A stretch of 27,700 bases of DNA from Willaertia magna (GCA_902984215.1 CADWAF010002300.1:1-27700), one strand, 5' to 3'; shown: positions 1-8,479, counted from the stretch's first letter. Numbers and translations are program-made. Notes: a model not told the origin generated them from the letters alone.

Positions 1-119
1 TGTTTACCATAAGTGTCAGTCTTTTTATCTGTCTTGGATGGTGCTGCTTTGCTATTAGCAAAAACAAAACTTAATAGTACACTCAAAAGTACAGCTAATG
101 CTACAACTTTGAAACGCAT
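1..119 (-). CDS. Secreted or membrane protein, N-terminal part only
   Basis: Reading leftward from the ATG at 119, 39 complete codons stay open to the window edge, so only the N-terminus is present. The first 20 or so residues (MRFKVVALAVLLSVLLSFVF) form a classic signal peptide: a basic start, then an unbroken Val/Leu/Phe core. A likely signal peptidase site follows near the Ala-Asn. The residues after it (SKAAPSKTDKKTDTYGK) are hydrophilic and Lys/Thr-rich. The product probably enters the secretory pathway; its function cannot be told from this piece. The ATG follows an A-rich leader, as for most genes here. It could instead be a type II membrane protein if the hydrophobic segment is not cleaved. 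Confidence 0.75.
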   Translation of the reverse strand, partial: MRFKVVALAVLLSVLLSFVFANSKAAPSKTDKKTDTYGK

Positions 120-419
120 TGTAAATTAATTTTTTTTTGTTGATGAATTGTGACTTTGTAATTTCAATTTTAATTTATAGTATTTCATTCATTTTCTTTG
201 TAAATTAAAAGTTTAAAAAAGGAACGAAATAATTTTCTGCAATTGTGTTAATATTTGATATACAATTCAAAATGTAAAGACATTTGACAAGGTATAATAT
301 TTGCAATAAATCTGCGATCAGACAAACTACCTCACTGGTAATTTTCTTTAATTGAACAACAGAATTACTGTAAAATCTGGTGTAAATTTGTTACTTTTTA
401 CACCGCTTCTTAATAAAAT
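120..419. other. Intergenic region between two leftward genes
   Basis: These 300 bases hold the promoter of the leftward secreted-protein gene and the 3' region of the F-box gene. The sequence is AT-rich with short homopolymers. I see no RNA gene and no convincing repeat. Open frames here are short and lie antisense to the flanking genes. Confidence 0.5.
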
Positions 420-1289
420 TTATTCTTTTGAAAGAACATTTCTAATCCACTTAGCTTTCTCAATTGATTTAAATCCAGCAGTAGTGTTTAATTTCATAAC
501 ATCTTCTTCATACAACATACTAACAGCTGGAAATAATGCTAATTGCCCATTACAATAATTTTCTAACAGTTCTTTTGTGTAAAATTCATCTAAATTTACC
601 ATTTGAAATACCTTTTTATATTTTACCAACACAAATCTTACTTTTAAATTATTTGTATCCAAATAAACTCCAACAACGGTATTTTTTGAAATGTGACCAT
701 TGGCATAACTTTGTGGATTGTTATTATTATAAATATCTCCATTACAAAAGAACAATCCAAAAGAATTATTACCTGTACATCCTAAACCATTATTGTGATT
801 AATATTGTCAAGATTTTTATCTACTAATATAAATCCAACAAATAAATTGTCTCCTACACCGCGATCTTCAATAGATTTAATTTCAAAATAGTAAACTCCA
901 GTGTTGTAAAGTAAAGGTCTGTTGTTGATAAAGTTTTTTTTTTCACCAAAAGTGTTTCTTGTGATTTGTAAAATATTTGGTTTAATACTTTTTAAACTAA
1001 AACCATCACAATCTTTAAAAGTCCAATAATTCCAAAATTGAATTTCATTTTGTAATAAATATTGATAAGATTGTTGTAAACTATTTTGTTGTTTATTATT
1101 TCTCCAACCAAATAAAGAATTATAAAGAAAATTATAGAAACCAAATTCATCATTTTCTAAAATCATTTTCCAGTTTTTACACACTTGTGTAAGCGAAAGT
1201 ACTACCTTTAGATCGTTAACAGAAAATTTAAATATTTCTACAATTACTTCCGGTGGTAGAGATTGTAATCCAGAGCAATCCATTAACAT
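420..1289 (-). CDS. F-box and SPRY domain protein (289 aa)
   Basis: Residues 10-48 fit an F-box (LPPEVIVEIFKF, then a Leu-rich helix and VCKNWKMIL), the motif that binds Skp1 and brings the protein into an SCF ubiquitin ligase. Residues 105-268 fit a SPRY/B30.2 fold: GVYYFEIK, GVGDNLFVGFI, NSFGLFFCNGDIYNN, VVGVYLD and LFPAVSM fall in the expected order. SPRY domains usually bind the target, so the likely role is substrate receptor of a ubiquitin ligase; the substrate is unknown. The first ATG, after an A-run, was chosen; a second Met two codons on is possible. Two other genes nearby (6176 rightward, 7196-8182 leftward) share this layout but are divergent in sequence. The domain call is firm; ligase activity is inference. 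Confidence 0.85.
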   Translation of the reverse strand: MLMDCSGLQSLPPEVIVEIFKFSVNDLKVVLSLTQVCKNWKMILENDEFGFYNFLYNSLFGWRNNKQQNSLQQSYQYLLQNEIQFWNYWTFKDCDGFSLKSIKPNILQITRNTFGEKKNFINNRPLLYNTGVYYFEIKSIEDRGVGDNLFVGFILVDKNLDNINHNNGLGCTGNNSFGLFFCNGDIYNNNNPQSYANGHISKNTVVGVYLDTNNLKVRFVLVKYKKVFQMVNLDEFYTKELLENYCNGQLALFPAVSMLYEEDVMKLNTTAGFKSIEKAKWIRNVLSKE

Positions 1290-1799
1290 TTTTTTTAAAA
1301 TAAAACAATTGTTGTAACAACTAAGAATATGAAGACAATGAGGATTACTAATAAATACAATTGTTTCTTGTAAAGTTTAATGTAAATTTATTTTTCAGGG
1401 ATGTCTTAATTTACTTGTTGTTGATTGACCAACCAAACAGTAATGTTCATGGTGGAATTGTTAGTTGTGTATGTACAAAGGGAGGGTATAGCTTTCACAA
1501 GATTTAGTTTTATACCACAATAGTAGATTGTTGTTGTAGTAAATTAGTATTGTTATTTACCGTAGAGTCAAAATATCTAGTTGACGTCACTAATTGCAAA
1601 AAGAGGGGATATTCTTTCCAAATCACCAGGTGTCCCACTATCAGTATGGTAGAGGGATAGATAATGGGTTATTCTGAATTATCTTGTATTAGTCTGTTTC
1701 ATTCAAGCCAATGATTTTTTCTAAACTTTAATTTGCAAAAGTGACACCTGGTATAATGTGTAATCCATAAAAAACTAAAAAAAATCACAACAAACAAGA
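1290..1799. promoter_or_regulatory. Divergent intergenic region with a CRE-like palindrome
   Basis: This 510-bp gap separates the leftward F-box gene from the rightward gene at 1800, so it should hold both promoters. It is less AT-rich than most gaps here. The perfect 8-bp palindrome TGACGTCA lies at 1582-1589, identical to the CRE core bound by bZIP factors elsewhere. A 10-bp inverted pair (ACCAGGTGTC at 1625-1634, GACACCTGGT at 1743-1752) lies just upstream of the ATG at 1800. No tRNA or other RNA gene was seen. Both motifs could be chance. Confidence 0.35.
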
Positions 1800-2351
1800 A
1801 TGGTAGAAACAAACGTACTTTTGAAACAATATGGATTAAACAATGTGACATTAGAAAACCAATCAGGTCATGGAGTAAGCATTGACATTGAATGGAGTCA
1901 AATTGATAAATCATTATTCGGATGTAAGGAAAGTTATAAACAATGTGAATATAAAGTTATGGGAACAGATAAACGAGTAATTGTTTTTATAGCTAACGCT
2001 TGTGGATCTCCTCCAAATACTATTCACACTTCAGGCTATCATGGCCTACTTCATTGTGGATATATTTATGAAGAAAAGGATGGTTTAAATGCAATCTTTT
2101 TTGTTATTCATCCAAGTGATTGGGCTCCATATCAACATCGTTTTCGTGAATCTGCATTAACAGGTTTAGTTAATTCTGCAATTAATTCTGGAGCTTCTAA
2201 TGCTGGTGGTGTGCTTGCAGGTGTTGCGGTGGGAATGTTTTTTGGTCCAGTTGGTGCTGTTATTGGAGCTGGGGTTGGTGCAATAGGTTCAACTGTAGGT
2301 TCATCTTGGGCAAAGAGTGTATTGGGCGATTATTTGAGATTTATTGGTTAA
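1800..2351 (+). CDS. Unknown protein with a Gly-rich hydrophobic tail (183 aa)
   Basis: I do not recognise this family. Residues 1-120 are soluble-looking, with several Cys and His (GCKESYKQCEY, GYHGLLHCGY). Residues about 131-168 form a Gly/Ala/Val-rich stretch with small residues every three or four positions (GGVLAGVAVGMFFGPVGAVI and on), the pattern of glycine-zipper segments that pack into membranes or helical hairpins. A short hydrophilic end (SSWAKSVLGDYLRFIG) follows. There is no N-terminal signal peptide. One possibility is a protein that associates with or inserts into a membrane through its tail; this is inference. The ATG is preceded by an A-rich leader, and the gene is a single exon with AATAAA 66 bp after the stop. 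Confidence 0.75.
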   Translation: MVETNVLLKQYGLNNVTLENQSGHGVSIDIEWSQIDKSLFGCKESYKQCEYKVMGTDKRVIVFIANACGSPPNTIHTSGYHGLLHCGYIYEEKDGLNAIFFVIHPSDWAPYQHRFRESALTGLVNSAINSGASNAGGVLAGVAVGMFFGPVGAVIGAGVGAIGSTVGSSWAKSVLGDYLRFIG

Positions 2352-2416
2352 ATATTTCAAATTCTAATTGAAATGAACATGTTTTTTAAAATCATATTTG
2401 TCAAGAATTTTAAGAG

Positions 2417-2422
2417 AATAAA
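2417..2422 (+). terminator. Poly(A) signal AATAAA
   Basis: A canonical AATAAA lies 66 bases after the stop codon of the Gly-rich-tail gene, in an AT-rich 3' region before the convergent gene ends at 2521. The cleavage site itself is not visible. Confidence 0.45.
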
Positions 2423-2520
2423 GTATTATAATTCCTTTCCCATTTTGGAAAATACAATTTCTCTAATATTCCTTTACAAGACAAAACTTTGTAAACAACG
2501 CATATTTTAAATTGACAGTT

Positions 2521-5500
2521 TTATTTGACTGCAAGGTCAATATTGGAAATAAGTGAGCGTTCAAAATCGATAAACTCATTTGGGATAACCTTCCCCTCCA
2601 GCACTGAATCTCCTCTCCCTACAATATACTTCACACGTGTTATAGAGTTATTTGCTATATTTAAATACATGTTAAAAGCGAAAAGTTGGTTGAATTCATC
2701 AATTTGTGATAGTTTGTAAATATTTGAAATTAAAATATTTCTCAATAAACGTAACTCCGTTTGTACATCAGCTTTGTTAAAATAGCCAGGATAAACGAAA
2801 TTGACAAATAAACAAAAATCATTAATATCTTTTGGTTTGTTAAATACCAGATCAACTGCAGTTCTTCCCTCCAAATCCATATCTGCTTGCACAGCACCTC
2901 TATTCTTTATCAGCCACTCAGCAAATGGTTTCCATTCTGGTTTAAATTTAGGGTCATTAAAATCAATAAATTGTGAGCTATTGACAACAAAATCAACTGT
3001 TGGTTTATAACGTAACTGCACCGCACTGTTTTCAGCTATATTCTGTAAATAAGGGAATAATAAATCATCAGTAGATAAATACTTTTGCTCTTCTAACTTC
3101 AATTGTTTAATTAAACAATAAACGAAATGAGATGAATTACAGTTCTTCTCATCATAATTCATTACTGCATTCCACATACAACAAAACTTGGCAAATTGAT
3201 AAACAAAGTCATTAAACATTTTGCTAATCTGTTCCTTGTTATCATTCAGTCTCATATAAGTTTTTTGATCTATTCTAAATACATCCGTTGAATAAATTAA
3301 TTCTCTTGAATTAGTCAAAGGAGTACAAGCAACAAAACTATTCTCTTTCCATTCCACTTTCCATTTACCAAATAGGAATGAACAAATATATTTTCTTTTA
3401 TCTGAATCTTTCTCATCTAATTTTTCTTCTATGAAAGCTTTAACAACAAAGTGTATCGAGTCCCTCTTATGAGTGCTAGAAATTTTTCCAATATTACTTT
3501 CAAGAAACTTTGATGGGACTAAATGTTTAATAATTGCATCTTTACTTGGGATTTGGTTATCAGTACTATTCTGTATTAGTTTGTTATTAACAAATTGTAT
3601 CATCATTTGGCTTTCTTCATTGTCAAGCTTTTTGAGTTTGTCTACCAAGTGTTCATTCTGTTCTTCAAAGCTTAAAGGTTCATCAGTATCTGAAAATCCT
3701 TCTTCTTCATCTTCCATCAAATCAGAAGAACTAGCTTCTTCATTCTTTTTCTTTTCCGTCATTTGATGTTCCACTTCAAGCAAAAAGTTATTTCTTTCTT
3801 TAAGTGAAAGTCTTTGGAATTGATCCAATAACCATCCAACAGTTCTATTTCTTTTTAATAGGAATGTTTCTTTACTGCAAATTGTCATTCCATTCTTCAA
3901 TTTCACCAAAAGGTCACAAGGTACGTCTTCTTCAAACTTATTTGAATTTGATGTTGCAAAGAGTCTATAGCACGAAAAAACAATGGTAAGTACATCACTA
4001 TTTCTAATATTATAATGAATGAACGGTTTAGCTTCTTCTTTTGAATCCTTTTTCTTCACTACCAGTACATCTACATCACTTGGATTCATTACCCCAAACA
4101 GATTAATGGCATAAAGTAATTCAGGTTCATCTATTAATAAATTTTGAGTTGTGTCACCTTTCTTGTATGGAAGAAGCATTTTGAGCTCGTCCAGTGTCAT
4201 TTCACTAGGAGTATTCTGTTTTCTTTTTTTTGGATTGTCGTCATCAACCATTTTGTCATCTTCTGTGTTTAATTGCACAAGAACAGCAGCTACTTGTTCT
4301 TCGCTCTTTTCCTCTGAAGCAGAATAAAACAATTCAAATTTAACGCCTTCTTCCTTTGTGTAATTATAACCACCATGTTCATATCTATATACAGGCATTG
4401 AAATTTTCAATGTTAAATCTTCCTTTGGAATACTAACAAACACCGCAACATATTTTGACTTTGACGATGGAGATCTTTCACCTACCGTTTTAAGTAAAAA
4501 TCTTAAATACTTTGACTCTTCAAAATCATATTTCACCATCTTTTTCTTGTCAATTTCTTTAAATTCTTTGGTATTGGAACGAGTGTCAACATACTCAATT
4601 CCAACTTTTAAAATATCTAATAATAAAAAGGAAGAACCTAGTTGAGTGGACAAACTGTAAATTTTCTTCAAATTTGCAGATCCAGTCAAACAAACAGTAT
4701 ACTCTTTACCCATATAATATAAGCCTTCCTCCATATTAATAGGTTTTGTATGTGGTGCAATCTGTTTCTTATCAGACGACGGTGTTTTAGAATCATTCTT
4801 ACTAGAGGAGGACTGTTCCTTAGGTGTCGTCACTATTGATCCACTTTTCTTACTAGGAGGAGGAGTGGTAATTGTAGTAACTGTTGGGATTAATTGTGGT
4901 AGAGAGTTCAATGTAGTACCTTGTGGGAAGTAAGCGTGAGGGTGGTAATTGAGGAAAACGGGATTACCTTGCAAACTTGGATGTGAAGGAGGAGCCATTG
5001 CTAAAGGGAGTTTAGGTGGTTGCACAGTGTTATAAGGAGAGGTTTGCATCATCATTGCGGAAGGTTTAGGTATTGACAGATCATGTAACCATTTAATACT
5101 TTCTTCCTTGCTTCTTTTCCAATTATCATCTATATTTACCCAAGAAACGGAATAGTTTGAATTACCTTCAAGCTTTACATTTACAATTAGTGATGTATAA
5201 TAAGTACCATCATCGGATGATGTTTCATTACTTTTGGTAATAAAACAGCTAAGAGTTAGTATTAGAAACCTAGATATTATTGCATGTTCGTTGCTTGGTA
5301 GTTTAGCAATACTAAACTTTAATTCATTAGAAGAACCTTCTTTTTTTATTATCACATCCTTTGTTTGTATTTGCAAATGTAATAGGTTGTGGTTTGGCAT
5401 TAAATACGCATAAATGCATTGCTCTTCTAAAGCTAGCTTTGAGCACTTGTTCTCGCAACCAACGTTATTACTGATAGATAATTCTACATCACTATTGTTA

Positions 5501-5601
5501 TAATGTGCTTCAATATTTGCTTTTTTAGAAGGAAATTGGTATGTTTGTGGGTTTAGCAGTTGTGGTGTTGCTATTTGATGACTTTGTTGTTGTGGTTGCA
5601 T
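2521..5601 (-). CDS. Large protein of unknown function with degenerate internal repeats (1026 aa)
   Basis: The frame stays open up to 5634, but the first ATG is at 5601 and a TAA lies upstream at 5635-5637, so translation should start at 5601. The product begins with a Gln-rich stretch. Residues about 180-290 are a low-complexity Pro/Ser/Thr-rich linker. An NLS-like PKKRK lies near 457-461, and acidic or Lys-rich linkers occur near 435-462 and 615-650. Three beta-rich segments (about 35-165, 298-430 and 490-595) look like diverged copies of one module, each with a hydrophobic strand pair around a Ser/Asn/Lys turn and then an Arg/Lys-rich helix. Near the C-terminus, DLEGRTAVDLVF (about 909-920) resembles half of an ankyrin repeat, with no complete array around it. 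A nuclear role is plausible from the basic motif and low-complexity regions, but I recognise no family. It is single exon, unusually long for this window. Confidence 0.75.
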   Translation of the reverse strand: MQPQQQSHQIATPQLLNPQTYQFPSKKANIEAHYNNSDVELSISNNVGCENKCSKLALEEQCIYAYLMPNHNLLHLQIQTKDVIIKKEGSSNELKFSIAKLPSNEHAIISRFLILTLSCFITKSNETSSDDGTYYTSLIVNVKLEGNSNYSVSWVNIDDNWKRSKEESIKWLHDLSIPKPSAMMMQTSPYNTVQPPKLPLAMAPPSHPSLQGNPVFLNYHPHAYFPQGTTLNSLPQLIPTVTTITTPPPSKKSGSIVTTPKEQSSSSKNDSKTPSSDKKQIAPHTKPINMEEGLYYMGKEYTVCLTGSANLKKIYSLSTQLGSSFLLLDILKVGIEYVDTRSNTKEFKEIDKKKMVKYDFEESKYLRFLLKTVGERSPSSKSKYVAVFVSIPKEDLTLKISMPVYRYEHGGYNYTKEEGVKFELFYSASEEKSEEQVAAVLVQLNTEDDKMVDDDNPKKRKQNTPSEMTLDELKMLLPYKKGDTTQNLLIDEPELLYAINLFGVMNPSDVDVLVVKKKDSKEEAKPFIHYNIRNSDVLTIVFSCYRLFATSNSNKFEEDVPCDLLVKLKNGMTICSKETFLLKRNRTVGWLLDQFQRLSLKERNNFLLEVEHQMTEKKKNEEASSSDLMEDEEEGFSDTDEPLSFEEQNEHLVDKLKKLDNEESQMMIQFVNNKLIQNSTDNQIPSKDAIIKHLVPSKFLESNIGKISSTHKRDSIHFVVKAFIEEKLDEKDSDKRKYICSFLFGKWKVEWKENSFVACTPLTNSRELIYSTDVFRIDQKTYMRLNDNKEQISKMFNDFVYQFAKFCCMWNAVMNYDEKNCNSSHFVYCLIKQLKLEEQKYLSTDDLLFPYLQNIAENSAVQLRYKPTVDFVVNSSQFIDFNDPKFKPEWKPFAEWLIKNRGAVQADMDLEGRTAVDLVFNKPKDINDFCLFVNFVYPGYFNKADVQTELRLLRNILISNIYKLSQIDEFNQLFAFNMYLNIANNSITRVKYIVGRGDSVLEGKVIPNEFIDFERSLISNIDLAVK

Positions 5602-5783
5602 TTGGATCTCCGTGATGCTTTTCAATTGCTTCGGTTATTGCAGCGTTATTTTTTTTGTAAAAATCAACTTCGAACAGCGCTTACAAGCAATGTATTTGGG
5701 ACCTTTTCTATTTTGAATAAAACAATTTCAAATTAATCAATTTAATTCGAAAATCACAGTATTAAATTAAATTGTAATTTATT

Positions 5784-5845
5784 AGAATTTAAATTCTGTT
5801 TAAAAAAAAGTGCACAAATTTATGTAAATTTATTTAAACAGAATT
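5784..5845. repeat. 13-bp inverted repeat with an overlapping 14-bp palindrome
   Basis: AATTCTGTTTAAA (5792-5804) is the exact reverse complement of TTTAAACAGAATT (5833-5845), separated by 28 bases. The left arm overlaps a separate perfect palindrome, AGAATTTAAATTCT (5784-5797), so two alternative pairings compete. In DNA this AT-rich a 13-bp match is less striking than the stronger repeat that follows. Confidence 0.6.
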
Positions 5846-5931
5846 AAAAAATAGTCACGAGCAAAAATGTGATTGCGTAACCGCAACAATAAAAACTCGC
5901 TACCAATTCCGAGATTATGTTTTATTCAATA

Positions 5932-6002
5932 TATTGAAGTAAAACTAACGGAAAGCAAATATCTATTTAATGATAAACACTTCCGTTAGTTTTACTTCAA
6001 TA
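5932..6002. repeat. Perfect 22-bp inverted repeat, 27-base loop
   Basis: Bases 5932-5953 and 5981-6002 are perfect reverse complements over 22 positions, with a 27-base spacer (5954-5980). The inner part of the left arm reads AAAACTAACGGAA. The arms contain G and C and are not simple A/T runs, so chance pairing is unlikely. As RNA it would form a long stable hairpin; as DNA it could be a cruciform, a two-site operator or a small mobile-element relic. It sits between divergent promoters, 173 bp before the ATG at 6176. Confidence 0.8.
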
Positions 6003-6175
6003 AAAAGGTCTTTGAATTTATTTCAGTTGAGGGTAAAACCCAAAAAGCGGTAAAAATGAAGCGTGATGAATTTTTTTTTTCTGTAACACCGAACGCGCTA
6101 AGCGAACCTTTTGTTACAAAGATCTCGCTTTCCCAATCACCGTCTTTAAAATATCGAAATTGAAGAAAAAAAAAA

Positions 6176-7117
6176 ATGTTTGAAATTTTACCACTTGAAA
6201 TTAAGTTTCAAATATTACTTTATTGTCCAGACGATGTTTTATTGCTATTAAGTTCAACAAATCACTTTTATTATCATTTAATTTTTAAAATAGATGAGAA
6301 GGAAGATGAATTAAATAATGAATTAAATAATTATAATAAATTATTATGGCTTAATAGATGTAAAGATATTTTAAATAAATATATTGGTGACTGTAACAAT
6401 GAAATTGTAAATAATAATCTAAATATTCCTTTTCTTTTAAAAATTGAAACAAATAATCAACTGTTACAATATTTTACAAATAATTTTATGCAAAAAAATT
6501 TAAGTTTTATTGAAATTTATAAATTTTTTAAAAATATAAAATTTGAATTAAATGAAAATAACAATATTAACAAAAATTCATACAAGTTACAAAATAACAC
6601 TTGTAGAAATATACAAGTAGAACACTGGCTTTCTTTTTATGGTAGTTTTAAACTTAATTTCATGAAAGGATTTGAAATAATTATTAATGAATATTATGAA
6701 TGTTACAATACTTGGAGAATTGTAATTGGTTTTGGCTTAAAAAGAAATACATTTAACTCTGATAGCTCTAGAACTGAATTTACTGTAAATAATAAAGGAA
6801 TTGGCTTGATTCTAGAATCTTGTGGTTTCGCTGGAAATGGACAAATGGAACCTTGTTTGCACGGATATGAACCAGCACAAAAAGGATATCGTTATACAGT
6901 TTATTTAGATTGGAAGGTTAATAATTGTGCATATTTTTTACAAAATGGTAAAGTTATTACAAAAGTTGATTTGGAAGAATTAGATTTAGAGAAAGAAGAG
7001 ATTTATCCAATTATTTCATTGACTAGCAAGAAAACGTGTAGTATTTATCCTTTATTAAAAGAGAATTATGATCCTCTAAAGTTAGAAGAAGAATGTAAAT
7101 TGTTGAGTATGGCTTAG
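6176..7117 (+). CDS. F-box protein with C-terminal SPRY-like domain (313 aa)
   Basis: The N-terminus (ILPLEIKFQILLYC, then DDVLLLLSSTNHFYYHLIF) is an F-box at residues 4-37, expected to bind Skp1 in an SCF ubiquitin ligase. A long Asn/Leu-rich middle follows. The C-terminal part, about 150-295, has strands typical of a diverged SPRY domain: TWRIVIGFGL, GIGLILESCGFAG, YRYTVYLDW, CAYFLQNGKVI and IYPIISLTS. The gene is single exon and ends in TAG. It converges with the related ORF at 7196, only 78 bp away. Both probably belong to one expanded substrate-receptor family. The F-box is clear; the SPRY call rests on pattern rather than a full alignment. Confidence 0.8.
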   Translation: MFEILPLEIKFQILLYCPDDVLLLLSSTNHFYYHLIFKIDEKEDELNNELNNYNKLLWLNRCKDILNKYIGDCNNEIVNNNLNIPFLLKIETNNQLLQYFTNNFMQKNLSFIEIYKFFKNIKFELNENNNINKNSYKLQNNTCRNIQVEHWLSFYGSFKLNFMKGFEIIINEYYECYNTWRIVIGFGLKRNTFNSDSSRTEFTVNNKGIGLILESCGFAGNGQMEPCLHGYEPAQKGYRYTVYLDWKVNNCAYFLQNGKVITKVDLEELDLEKEEIYPIISLTSKKTCSIYPLLKENYDPLKLEEECKLLSMA

Positions 7118-7195
7118 TTTAAACTATTATTTCTTTACAATTTTGTCTTTTATTAAATAAATTTTTAGTTGTAATTATTGTAAGTATTTAATAAT

Positions 7196-8182
7196 TTATT
7201 CATACCTTAAATTTTCTATATTCCCATCCCATGGAAATAACGTTATTAATTTAACATTTTTAACCACACTCACAACAAATTTATATTCCATTTTACTTTT
7301 AACTTTTTTTTCAAAATTTCTTTGTAAATTATTATTTAAATAAAACGTAAGTGAAATCACATTTTCATTTGTAAAATCAATCTTTACGCCAATACAATCA
7401 CCTCCCTTATTTGAATCTTTCTTTGCATAACTAGAAATCCCATTTTCAACTAAAGCATCTGATTTAACACAATAACCAAACCCTCTATCGCTAACTTTAT
7501 TAACTGAAATAATTCTTTGTGATAGCCATGCATCAATAAATGATTGTTTTATATTGGGTTCTATTCCAATCAATAAATCCCAAGCATTTTCATAGTGTTC
7601 ATGATCGTAGTGACTTAATAAAATACAACAGTAATAAATTTGGTTTGGTTGTAAAGTTAAATTTGAATAGAAAGTACGCCAAAAACTTTGATCTAAAGAT
7701 GATAAAGTGTGATAATTATTGTAATATGGGTAGATATCTGTTGGAGAAATATAATTTTTATTTAAATTTGGTTCTTTAAAAATAAATTTATGTTTTAATA
7801 AAAAGTATTTTAATTTGTAAATATTTATGTTATTTTGTAAAGTAAATGGAAAGAAATTTAAATCTTGTAAATTATAAAACATTTTAGTTTTATATACCTT
7901 TACAAATTTAGTAATTCTTTCATTAATTAAATTTAATGTATTTTCGTCATCTAAAACATAATAATTTTTTGGAAGAATTAAAGGAGGTACTTTATTTTGT
8001 AAAAATATATCTAAATAATTATTTAATTTTGAATTCCAAATGCATGTACCTGTGTCTTCATTTCTATCAATCAACTTGAAAAGAGTTTTACAAGAAAGAG
8101 ATAATTTAACTAGTGATAAGTCGTCTAAATAACCAAAGAGTATAAAATTCAAAATATTTTCATCCAACCAAAGTATTGACAA
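7196..8182 (-). CDS. F-box/SPRY-like reading frame with no ATG (possible pseudogene)
   Basis: The frame encodes an F-box at once (WLDENILNFILFGYLDD, then LSLVKLSLSCKTLFKLI) and a SPRY-like C-terminal half (about 195-325: ENAWDLLIGIEP, RGFGYCVKSDALVENG, CIGVKIDF, LTFYLNN). The first codon that fits the F-box is TTG at 8182-8180. No ATG occurs in this frame between there and the upstream stop (8269-8267), nor in any frame just upstream, and no AG acceptor lies close enough to suggest a missing 5' exon. The next in-frame Met is around residue 101, beyond the F-box. So the start codon appears lost, perhaps through the rearrangement that placed the RCC1 fragment at 8180. The rest of the frame is intact, so the loss may be recent or a non-AUG start may be used. 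Confidence 0.65.
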   Translation of the reverse strand: MSILWLDENILNFILFGYLDDLSLVKLSLSCKTLFKLIDRNEDTGTCIWNSKLNNYLDIFLQNKVPPLILPKNYYVLDDENTLNLINERITKFVKVYKTKMFYNLQDLNFFPFTLQNNINIYKLKYFLLKHKFIFKEPNLNKNYISPTDIYPYYNNYHTLSSLDQSFWRTFYSNLTLQPNQIYYCCILLSHYDHEHYENAWDLLIGIEPNIKQSFIDAWLSQRIISVNKVSDRGFGYCVKSDALVENGISSYAKKDSNKGGDCIGVKIDFTNENVISLTFYLNNNLQRNFEKKVKSKMEYKFVVSVVKNVKLITLFPWDGNIENLRYE

Positions 8183-8479
8183 ATAAATAAATGTTATATT
8201 TCGGGAGAGAATAATTATGGGGAGATTGGTATTGGGTTTTGTGGGAAAAGTAGGTTTTTTGCTAAATTATTTGGAAGTGGTGAGGATGATTGTATGGTTG
8301 TTTGTAAGGCTTGTGATAAGGTTGAGAATCACGTGATTTTTGGGGATACTTACATTATTTATTGGAATGATGATTGTTGTAAAAGTGATGATGAGAGACA
8401 GGATATGATATTGTTTAAAAAACAATTGTTTTGTAAAATGGAAGAAAAGTTTATAGACTTAGAAGTAAAAGTGTATTAA
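8180..8479 (+). pseudogene. 5'-truncated RCC1-repeat fragment
   Basis: The rightward frame is open from 8180 (a TGA lies at 8177-8179) to the TAA at 8477-8479, about 99 codons. It opens almost at once with YISGENNYGEIGIGFCGKS, the hallmark core of an RCC1 repeat (Tyr-x-Ser/Trp-Gly-x-Asn-x-x-Gly-Gln-Leu-Gly). What follows is weaker, with one more possible blade edge (NHVIFGDTYIIYW). RCC1 propellers need about seven blades, so most of the gene is missing. An ATG at 8294 would give only 61 residues without the RCC1 core. The strand is clearly richer in G than neighbouring DNA, and the homology starts within a few bases of the F-box frame on the other strand. Best read as the 3' remnant of an RCC1 gene cut by rearrangement. 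Confidence 0.6.

Larger units (their letters stand above)
5602..6175. promoter_or_regulatory. Divergent promoter region rich in inverted repeats
   Basis: This 574-bp region lies between the start of the leftward 1,026-residue gene and the rightward F-box gene, so it should contain both promoters. It holds two clear inverted repeats, listed separately (5792-5845 and 5932-6002). Near 6090-6110 is a GC-richer patch (GAACGCGCTAAGCG), unusual for this AT-rich DNA. A run of A precedes the ATG at 6176. No RNA gene was recognised. Confidence 0.5.

Noticed and set aside
536..802. Rightward frame of 88 codons inside the F-box gene
   Set aside because: Antisense shadow of a clear F-box/SPRY gene; starts at a non-ATG codon and shows no motif.
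5602..5625. Upstream extension of the 1,026-residue protein by eight codons
   Set aside because: The extension would start at TTG; the ATG at 5601 is the first in frame after the TAA at 5635-5637.
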